Positions 57,074 through 64,000 of a stretch of DNA of 64,000 bases are shown in pieces (position 1 is the first letter of the stretch; every line of letters starts with the position of its first letter). This DNA comes from Culex pipiens pallens. Its lineage: Eukaryota; Arthropoda; Insecta; Diptera; Culicidae. The position numbers and the translations under genes are program-made. The stretch lies in NCBI RefSeq assembly GCF_016801865.2, contig NC_068937.1, forward strand, positions 126,817,818-126,881,817, in the 5' to 3' direction. The notes under the pieces are model-generated. The model saw only the letters and a list, made by a program, of their open reading frames with translations. It was not told the origin of the DNA and did not search any database.

Positions 57074-58243
57074 TATTTATGTCTCCATTATGTTTTCAAA
57101 ATTGTTCCATATAAGAATCTGGAAATACAATGAAGTAAACAACAATATTTGCTTCAAATAACTTAGGACAGCATTTTTTCAACAATAGCCAAAACCTTGG
57201 AAAACATTTACTGAAACAGAAATTAATTAATTACAATTGAATTTTCTTGAAGCCAAGCAACTTCAACCTTTTGAATACCAAGATTTGCAGTAGAGTACAC
57301 CAAAGCTTGCAGTAGAGTACACCAAAGCCATGTTGTAGAGCGCGCAATCTGATTTGTATTTTTTTCCGACAATCACTTGGGAACAGTGATTAAAAAAATA
57401 GTTGGGAAAATTCGGAATACTTGCATATTTTGACAGTAATCAAACTTGACGTAAGTCTAAGAAGATTGATTCTAAATTTGTAAATGCTATGTACTGTTGG
57501 GTTACTCAACTTATTCAAAGAAATTGTCACATAAGGATTATTATTTTTTTTTTTTGCAAACCTCATCGGTAAAATATCTGCAAAAATCTGCAACGAAAAA
57601 GTTGTCTGCAACAAATTTCGGAAATCTGCAAATTTGCAGAGAAATCTGCAAATCTGGCATCCCTGGTGTGCATGAAAACTTTTGGACAGTCGACATAAAA
57701 GCGCACGAGACACGAGCAGGGAGAGAGCAAAATATGGAGTTTTCTCTCTCTCTTTGAACTTTGCTCTCTCTCTGCTCGTGTCTCGCGCGCTTTTATGTCG
57801 ACTTTCCAAAAGCTTTCATGCACACCCTGAACTACCACATTCATACCGTCCAGCGTGTACAAATAGAGGGGGAACTCGTGCATGGAGAAATCCGAACAGG
57901 TTGGCGGTTGCTTGGGAGAACTTTCAGTGCGCGTTAGATTTTCATTGAGCGCTTTATGGTACGAATGCGCTTGGCTGTTTCACGATTCCAAGACAAGTTG
58001 GCTTGTTCGTTCAATTATTTTAATGAACATATTTTTAATTCTTACTTCATATTAAAAATAAAAATGATCACCTGTCCTATGAACATGTTGAACAGGTGGA
58101 CGCGACGCCTCTTTATGATAAACTGTTATTAAACCCTTATGCAAAAATTGATTTTGCAAGAATATTCCATAACACTTTCTGTTATTTTAACAATATTTGT
58201 TATTGAAATGGCATGAATTTAGTTATTACCGTCTGTTCGGGTA

Positions 58244-58668
58244 CAACATAAAGTTAAAGGTCAAGTTAATTTGGCGTCCATTTCATCCCGAAATAAAACG
58301 CCAAAAATTCATTTAAGGTCAAATCATCTGAAACGATCTTCATCAGTGCACAAAACCAACCGATGGAAATAATTTGAAAGCTCTGCACCACGCTTAATCC
58401 ACTTGTTTCCCGCTCCTTTCCGATTGGTATTACTGGTTGGCTAGTGGGTTTTGTAATCTGACGACAGGGGGTAGCTTTTCAAATATGTCAAATAGCTACA
58501 AAAAAGTGCACACTTTTCGACTAGGGAAGGTGAACAAAAACATGAGGGCAATGGTGCATGGAATTCGATCAGGGGTGTCATCAAAAATATTTATCTTAAA
58601 CAAAAATATATTTGAAAAATTGTTTTAAATTATCTTAACTGCTTTTACCTTATAACCACTGGCGTCCC
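58244..58668. other. spacer, nothing recognised
   Basis: Mixed-composition sequence continuing the locus interrupted at 47.3 kb; no gene or repeat identified. Confidence 0.4.
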
Positions 58669-58670
58669 TA

Positions 58671-58810
58671 CACAGAAAAAAAAACAGTTCAAACAATCGT
58701 GAATTGAGAATCACGAACAAAGTGTTCAAATTGCATGGTACGTGTTTCATGAAATCTGATCGATTACGTGAACACTTGTTCACGATTATGGGAACTGATT
58801 TTTCTTCGTG
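58671..58810. mobile_element. 140-bp MITE, TIR CACRRAGAAAAA
   Basis: Left CACAGAAAAAA...AACAGTTC and right inverted CACGAAGAAAAATCAGTTC, with AATCGTGA / TCACGATT pairing further in and TA on both sides (58,669-58,670; 58,811-58,812). Confidence 0.65.
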
Positions 58811-58819
58811 TACACAGTC

Positions 58820-60405
58820 GAAAGCAATAAAATGAAGTTTTTTTCAAATCGGCTTCTTTTTCAGTAACTTGATAAAATATTCTTTATTGTTTTAAATTTC
58901 AACATGTATGCATGGTTCAAATAATGCAGGTACTATTAAGAATTTTTGTATCATAACTTCAGTCCCAGCCCATTCAACCGATTCATCACTGTCAATTTCG
59001 TTCCGGAACCAGTTCACAATATGATTCCGAACCCCACGTTGGTCCAATCGGATCGCAGTGTCCCATCGCCATCGTTGACGGGTGCCAATGAAAATGTGAA
59101 CCGCCCCAAATCCGTCCATCCGTCCCGTTGTTTGACCGGGGACGAATCCGAACGACGTCGCGGTCGAGGGGAGTTTTGTGGGAAATTGAAAAAATAGAAT
59201 TCCGAACCTCGACATTGATAATCTCTTTCTCTCAGTGCACCAGCAGGTTTTTCGAATCCACCCCCCAACTTCAGCCCCGATTGTTCTGGGAAAAACATGT
59301 AAAAGCATTTGTATTGCTGGTACCGGTGCCCGTTCGAGGATAACAGAAAAGAGCATACTATTATGCTGTGACTACCGGAAGAGTGGATTTTGTGCTGCCG
59401 TTGCCCAGGACACGGAATTGTCCTAAATACTATTGTTTTGCGAGGGCACAGTGGGGCCCATGTGAAAAATAAAAGGTCAAATTTAAAAACAATTTTAAAA
59501 AGAAATTCAAGCAAATTATCCTACATAAAACAATTACATATTTTTTTGCAAACATTCAAAGACAAATTTTGACATAAATGTTATAATTGTTCCTCATGTT
59601 AAGCTTTGCTAGGAAGGCCACCCATGCTTTTCCCGGAGCCGAGAATTTCCGAACTGAAATTGGAAACTTGACTGTTCAGCAGCGAGAACAATGTCAAAGT
59701 TTTCACCCACTCCAGCTACCGGCGGGAGGGTATTGAACACACACACACATTAATATAGTATGGTATTTTAGCCAGATTGATTGAGCTGGTTGACTGGTCG
59801 GGGGAGTCGACGCCATTGTTTGTGTGTCCGTGCTTGTATTGATGGGACAGCTATTAATTGCAGAGGATTTTCCGGGAAAACTTTTTCCCGTTGTAGTCAT
59901 TCACCAATTTCCTCGATTTTCCTGGTCGGTCCATGGGATGCATTATTCGCTTTTAATTAAACTGCAACCGACAAACGTGGCAGAGTAACCTATTTAGATG
60001 TTGCATCCCCGAAAGTGTGGGAACAATGCGAGAAAATTTCAGGATTCCTCGTCCTCGGGAGACCACGTGGACTTTGGCGCTGGTCTGTAATTAAGACGTA
60101 TAAAATGAGAGGCGATAAAAGTCTACGCTGGGGCCAATAAATTCGCGGGTCCTAAAATCGTCTTCTTTCTTCGAGGCTGGGGCTAGCAAACTAATTAAAT
60201 TGTCGACGACGTGAAGCGATTAAATTTACGACCCCGGGGACATAAATTTTGCGTTCGGTCACTGATCGAATGATTATCACTTTGTGGCGAAGAGAAAGGA
60301 TTTTCATTGAAATCAATTTTAAATTTATCTACAAGTTTCATTTATAAAACAGCAGAAGTCTTTCAGAAAATTGGGCGTACTTAAATCAATTTCCCCCTCG
60401 TTTCG
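58820..60405. other. unassigned region with overlapping weak ORFs
   Basis: 58,890-59,500 has ORFs of up to 166 codons on the minus strand and shorter ones on plus, none with a recognised motif. 59.7-60.3 kb resembles intergenic or intronic DNA. A CA run lies at 59,739-59,748. Confidence 0.4.
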
Positions 60406-60407
60406 AG

Positions 60408-60498
60408 GGTACGTTCCATGAAATTTTGAAAACTTTGTTCGTGGTTTCCAATTTCATGAACGTTTGTTTTCTATTTTGGGAACTCATTTTTCTCCATG
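60408..60498. mobile_element. partial copy of the CACRRAGAAAAA MITE family
   Basis: TTCATGAAATTTTGAAAACT ... GGGAACTCATTTTTCTCCATG matches the right two-thirds of the MITE at 58,671-58,810, ending at TA. The left end is missing. Confidence 0.5.
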
Positions 60499-60649
60499 TA
60501 GTGACCTAGACAGTCCTTTGAAATTGTGGTGGCCAAAATTTGGAACACAAAAGTCATTTTTTCTGGAAAACTTTAAAAATGGGTAAAAGAGAAATAATAT
60601 TACACCAAATTTTACAATCCCGAGCATGGGTAAATAACAAGGGAAATGC

Positions 60650-60835
60650 GTAATAATACCATTCTCTGGTATCAATACCAAATTTTGGTATTCCTGGACC
60701 CTTGAAAATTTGTCTTAAGGATTGTGCAAGAGCAAAATGCGGTATCATACCGCATTTTGCTCTTGGTATTGTTTTGATATTGCAAAATTGCAGAATTTGT
60801 CAAAGGTCGAACACCACATTTTGGTATTCTTTTGG
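60650..60835. repeat. GGTATT/AATACC-rich palindromic repeat
   Basis: Multiple short inverted motifs (AATACCAAATTTTGGTATT) plus a 39-bp perfect hairpin at 60,727-60,765. Related sequence lies at 61.68 and 63.74-64.0 kb. Confidence 0.65.
60727..60765. repeat. perfect 19-bp-arm hairpin
   Basis: CAAGAGCAAAATGCGGTAT, one C, then the exact complement. A 1-nt centre means it is effectively a palindrome; too tight a loop for a typical miRNA precursor. Confidence 0.85.
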
Positions 60836-60837
60836 TA

Positions 60838-61467
60838 CCGTCAGTGGGGGTGACATTGGGTCTGGGGGGTGAGATTGGGTCAAAGTGATTTTTTACGAAT
60901 TTTACCATTTCTCAGGTTCTTCTCAATGAAACTAAATTCTGTTAAAAGGGTTGTGTAGAGGACATCTTAAAATGACTTCGCTGAAAAAATCTCGTTCCTA
61001 GAATAAATCCTGTTGTTTTGGCAGCTGTCTAAAATTGAGGTACGTTTTTGGCCAAAAATTACCTCTCGAAAAATCATTTTTCCAATATTTTTGCAGGAAT
61101 TGCTCGAAAACTACCCAAATGCTTGAAAATCTCTACATCAAATATTGTAGCATGGCAATACGATTCCCTCGAACAAGAAACACTGTTGGATGATTTGTTT
61201 TTAACCATATCGTGTTGTATTTGAGCATCATTTTAGTTTCATTTGACCCAATGTCAACCCTTCTAAGGGGTGAGATTGGGTCAATTTTCAAATTATTGGC
61301 ATTTAAGGTAGTGATCATCAAAATCCACCATATTTTTGGAAAATGTTAGTTAACTATTTGAGAACAAATCTACGTTGATAGATTTTCGATGTTATTTAAA
61401 TTGTTTTTGTTATTAAGAAATTACGAGAGGTGTATCGTTTTTGACCCATAGTCACCCCCACTGACGG
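60838..61467. mobile_element. 630-bp MITE, TIR CCGTCAGTGGGGGTGAC
   Basis: Left CCGTCAGTGGGGGTGAC followed by ATTGGGTC. Right inverted GTCACCCCCACTGACGG preceded by GACCCATA. TA on both sides (60,836-60,837; 61,468-61,469). GGGGTGAGATTGGGTC recurs inside at 60,870 and 61,265. It sits in the GGTATT-rich repeat. No transposase. Confidence 0.88.
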
Positions 61468-61469
61468 TA

Positions 61470-61834
61470 TTACATTATTTTATCAAATTCCTCTGAAACT
61501 ATGGGAAAATTTTGAACAATTTCGACAAAATAATTAATTTTGCGCTAAAATGATGTCTCTAAGCGAATGCCTTCATTGAAAACCGGAAATTTCAAACTTG
61601 ATTTTGAACATTTTTGATATACCCCCTAAAGAAATGACTTGAACTTGTGGAAAATTTTCTAAGTCAGGATGCCACATTTTGGAATTATTTTGGTATTGAA
61701 AGGTTTCATCAATTTTCTCTGAAACAATGGGAATTTTTTTTAAAAATTTCGACCAGATAATTAATTTTGCGCTAAAATGACTCGAAACCCAAAAATGTTA
61801 ATGCTGATTTAATTTTTTTTTTGTGATATACCCA
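61470..61834. other. AT-rich spacer with GGTATT motifs
   Basis: Continuation of the GGTATT-rich repeat; no ORF. Confidence 0.45.
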
Positions 61835-62157
61835 CACACAAAGAAAAATTACTCTAAATTTAAAAAGATCGTTCGTTGGATTAAAAGTTCGCGTTGGTGA
61901 ATATTCGTAGAAAGTTCAAACTTTTCAATTTAAAAGTTGGAAAGTTTTTGATACTACTATGCATTTATGGAACAAAATCGTTGTATTGGTAAAAGTATTT
62001 TACTTTTAATTGGAAAAGAAACCTTTTATGGCAAGAATACACAACATTTAGCACTACAGGGATAATTTCAGAAAAATATGCTTTTTTCACATCTATTAAA
62101 AAAAAATAAACTGTATGTTAAAAAAAAACATTTTTTATTGTATTTAACGCTTCTCCG

Positions 62158-62560
62158 CTAGCTTAAGCTCGAGGTAGGCCAATATCCGAGTCCAAGCTGT
62201 ACCGATTCATACGGTACGCCACCGGTCACTTCCGAATACCCTAGGACGATTCCGGATGGAGGTTTCGACGCGCGATAGCAGTGTAACACGTTTCCGGCCT
62301 CAGGATAGTCTTGGAGGAGTTGGCCGTTGATTCGGGAAGGGTGGTCGACGTTTTCCGGCTGGAAAGTAAAGTGCCTGAACGGGGAGTTCCCGATCCTGGA
62401 AGCGCATCCGGAACATGGAGTTGATGAGGCCCTCGGAACGGAATTCGATTTTGAGCACGTAATCCTACTTCGGGAATGACACAGATTTTTTTTTTGGCTC
62501 ACTGTCCAGGTTCATTCGGCTAAAGCTGCGCCATCGCGATGTGAGCGTTTGTGGGCGGGA
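62158..62560 (-). pseudogene. decayed coding fragment, family not recognised
   Basis: Minus-strand frames give protein-like text in two phases: YVLKIEFRSEGLINSMFRMR-FQDRELPVQ in one, then FTFQPENVDHPSRINGQLLQ-DYPEAGNVLHCYRASKPPSG in another. This implies a frameshift near 62,380-62,400. A preceding stretch (NFPPTNAHIAMAQL) contains stops. It follows the ARID fragment on the same strand, but I cannot say whether it comes from the same parent gene. Confidence 0.4.
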
Positions 62561-62629
62561 AGTTGCTAAAAGAGATGGAAAGTAAGGGAAGTTGGCTAGC
62601 CACTGCACATATACTCAATACTCAATACG

Positions 62630-63000
62630 GTGTTGTGAACCGCCGACATCGAGTGCAACATCCGCGCTGACCACCACCGATTATGCCGCTTCTTGCCGTC
62701 CTCTTCTTCGTCGGATCTTTTCTCGTACTTGTCCAAAAATCGGATGTTATTCTTCTTCAACGCAATCTCTTTGTTCGCGCAACGCGTTGGCAGCGCCATC
62801 TCCTCGATGATCTCGTCCCAGTCCTCGCGGGAATCGACCTTCAACCACCAATCCCGGGTCACCACCACCGAATACAACCGGTTCGAATCCACATTCCTCC
62901 TAGGAGCTCCCATCCCACAAAAACAAACAAAATCAATCATAAAACACCCAAGCTTCCTTCTAACACATTCCGGTCGTAAAACAGCTGCAGGGCCTGCAGG
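62630..63000 (-). pseudogene. Bap170: Bap170/ARID2-like gene fragment (ARID domain), decayed
   Basis: ARID domains bind DNA; Bap170 (ARID2/BAF200 in vertebrates) is a PBAP chromatin-remodelling subunit. In the minus-strand frame 62,596-63,057, residues 51-113 read GAPRRNVDSNRLYSVVV, DWWLKVDSREDWDEIIEEM and EIALKKNNIRFLDKYEK, the second half of an ARID. After an acidic stretch comes RWWSARMLHSMSAV, matching the conserved segment that follows the ARID in ARID2/Bap170. The preceding helix is found in another frame at about 62,965-63,000 (SFLQALQLFYDRN), separated by about 60 bp that looks like a retained short intron with degraded splice sites. Retained intron and truncation argue against a processed retrocopy; DNA-level capture is more likely. 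Odd residues (DWW for GGW, KKNN for KQIY) suggest decay. Confidence 0.68.
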
Positions 63001-63436
63001 AAGCTGCAGCCATGGCCTTTTCAAACCCTCGACCTCGTCCCGCACAAGCACAACCAAAGCACCACCCTCCTTCGCCGGCGTTTCGCTGCTGCTGTTTGGC
63101 TTACGAAGGTGTCCGCACCCGAGTCCTGGCTGCTGCCGCGGTCGGCTTTGATTCGCGTTCTGGACTCACCAGGCACCACCGGACCCACCAAAATGTTTGT
63201 TTACATTTGGAACTTAGGCGTACACGGTTGCAAGAGAACGTGAAAATGAAAGAAATTATACAGTCGTATTAAAAGTTAAGACTTTTAAATCAGTTAGTAA
63301 GGAGATTTTCGAAAGCTGTAGCAGTAAAAGTTTTCATTTTTAAAACAAGAAAAAAACTTTCCCTTCAGCAAATTTTGGCAACTTTTTTATTCAAAAGTAA
63401 GTTACTTTTGTCATCACAGTAATATTTTTTTGTGTG

Positions 63437-63588
63437 CACTAATATTTTTTTCAAAACGTTGAAATTTCTCAAAATTGGGATAACCAAACACTTTGAAAAC
63501 GAGTCAACCAACAGATTATTGAATTTTGGTTAATTTCAATCCAGTTTCATTTTAATAGTACTTATTTTTCAATCTTGTTATTTTTCAG
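63437..63588. other. AT-rich, possible intron end
   Basis: Ends in a pyrimidine-rich TTATTTTTCAG acceptor at 63,578-63,588. Confidence 0.4.
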
Positions 63589-63681
63589 AAGCTTCAAGAA
63601 CTTCAAGCACAGGCTGTTCATCAATGACAAATGCATTCGGTGTGGTGAAGAATATCACTAAGAACAACATGGAATCATCAG
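63589..63681 (+). CDS. candidate internal exon of an unidentified gene
   Basis: A 93-bp segment lies between a good acceptor (TTATTTTTCAG) and a strong donor (GGTGAGTAG). Its length is a multiple of 3. One frame is open throughout (with 2 nt carried in and 1 nt out) and reads ASRTSSTGCSSMTNAFGVVK then NITKNNMESS, while both other frames contain stops. No family recognised. If real, the gene runs rightward beyond the window and the repeat-filled DNA to the left could be its intron. Confidence 0.4.
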
Positions 63682-63739
63682 GTGAGTAGATTTGGCTGTT
63701 GCATATGGATCATTTCCGTTTTTTTACTAACTGCAACTG

Positions 63740-64000
63740 CTGCACTAAAAATGTTATGAAAATACCAAATTTTGGTATTACTTATGCAAATACCAGCGAC
63801 CAAAATGTGCTCTTGGTTGCCCAGTAATAGATGGTAAAATACCATGAAATCAAACCAAAATCATGTATGTGGAAGACCACAGGAATACCAAAATCTGATT
63901 TTCCAAGGGCGCGGGAATAACTAAAAATAATACCATGGTAATACCAAGTTTTGGTATTCAAGCAATGTTCAAAAATTCAGAAGACCTCAACTTGGTATTG
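63740..64000. repeat. GGTATT/AATACC-rich repeat, right block
   Basis: Many short inverted motifs (ATACCAAATTTTGGTATTAC, AATACCATGGTAATACC), similar to 60.65-60.83 kb and partly in inverse order. The two blocks could be the ends of a larger element spanning 60.6-64 kb. Confidence 0.55.

Larger units (their letters stand above)
48918..57665. mobile_element. 8.7-kb hAT-like element, non-autonomous, inserted in the foldback element
   Basis: The TIR CAGGGATGCCAGAT occurs at both ends and the 8-bp duplication GTGTGCAT flanks it (48,910-48,917; 57,666-57,673). TIRs beginning CAG and 8-bp duplications are typical of hAT. Subterminal regions are rich in ATCTGCAAA motifs at both ends. The surrounding foldback arms (GGTAGTTCAGGGTGTGCAT|GAAA) become continuous when it is removed and match the opposite arm. 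No transposase frame is visible; the interior is AT-rich and filled by other insertions. Confidence 0.85.
47650..58111. mobile_element. foldback element with GAGGCG termini, itself split by a hAT-like element
   Basis: The ends are GAGGCGACGCGTGG and, inverted, GAGGCGTCGCGTCC. Without the hAT-like insertion the element is about 1.7 kb. Its arms pair closely: 48,685-48,917 with 57,832-58,006 (for example GGATTTCTCCATGCACGAGTT and its complement) and 57,666-57,730 with the adjoining 57,765-57,830. The host junction shows ATAAAC on both sides, but a longer TTATGATAA is also shared, so the target duplication is ambiguous. No ORF of note. Confidence 0.75.
47320..58241. mobile_element. second copy of the CCCGRGCAGACGG MITE, split by a 10.5-kb insertion
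   Basis: 47,320-47,649 matches the left two-thirds of the MITE at 11,911-12,357. 58,112-58,241 matches its right third and ends CCGTCTGTTCGGG. TA flanks both outer ends (47,318-47,319; 58,242-58,243), so the 2-bp target duplication differs from the TT of the other copy. The two halves join at GATAACATAA / ACTGTTATT, so the intact copy serves as the unoccupied site for the insertion. Confidence 0.88.
61835..63436. mobile_element. candidate TIR element carrying captured gene fragments
   Basis: The ends CACACAAAGAAAAATTACTC and, inverted, CACACAAAAAAATATTACTG flank about 1.6 kb. The outer 200-300 bp on both sides are AT-rich with AAAAGTT motifs. The middle (62,150-63,230) is abruptly GC-rich and coding-like. 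The target duplication is not clear, so the boundaries are tentative. Confidence 0.5.

Noticed and set aside
58892..59514. Two overlapping minus-strand ORFs of 154 and 166 codons
   Set aside because: Different frames overlap across the same stretch and neither shows a motif; likely fortuitous.
60727..60765. miRNA precursor
   Set aside because: Single-base loop and palindromic symmetry; a miRNA precursor needs a real terminal loop.
62596..63057. Treating the 153-codon ORF as an intact gene
   Set aside because: Its first ~50 residues translate an intron-like and out-of-frame segment; only the ARID half and the following motif resemble protein, so it is a fragment.

Overview
This is a eukaryotic, AT-rich, repeat-dominated window. 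The transposon types suggest a mosquito genome, probably culicine; that is inference, with no species marker seen. No complete host gene is visible. The only host-gene material is a decayed fragment resembling Bap170/ARID2 (62.6-63.0 kb), an unassigned fragment beside it, one plausible internal exon (63,589-63,681) and some weak ORFs. No tRNA, rRNA, CRISPR array or bacterial-type operon was found.

Layout. 1-1.56 kb: 5'-truncated non-LTR retrotransposon (minus strand). 4.28-12.70 kb: a non-coding LTR retrotransposon (5-bp target duplication ATAAC). It is split by a nearly full-length CR1-like non-LTR element (6,051-11,468, target duplication GCACAAGT), and its right LTR holds a 447-bp MITE that the left LTR lacks. 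12.78-16.18 kb: a young Ty1/copia element with near-identical LTRs and a damaged RT. 17.0-18.9 kb: a foldback element of CCCCGAAT units with a GC-rich hairpin and a pogo-like MITE inside.

25.1-32.7 and 35.1-42.7 kb: two nearly identical ~7.6-kb copies of one composite element. Each carries head-to-tail arrays of a ~140-bp satellite in both orientations around a ~1-kb AT-rich core. Each also carries three copies of a ~250-bp leader with a well-spaced TATA-like box, TCAGT initiator and GGATC DPE, aimed into the satellite arrays. Two of the three leaders form a divergent pair. This promoter-driven, hairpin-forming satellite unit is the most interesting object here.

43.2-44.6 kb: ~1.4 kb of (TGATTTTA)n. 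47.3-58.2 kb: nested transposons, namely a MITE split by a foldback element, split by an 8.7-kb element with 8-bp target duplications, which holds at least four more inverted-repeat elements. 58.7-64 kb: more MITEs and a TIR-flanked segment carrying the captured gene fragments.

The genes present are transposon genes: ORF1 (PHD finger, Gln/Ala repeat, RRM-like tail) and ORF2 (endonuclease plus RT) of the CR1-like element, and gag-protease-integrase-RT of the copia element. All have visible defects. The rest is non-autonomous elements, satellites and AT-rich spacer.
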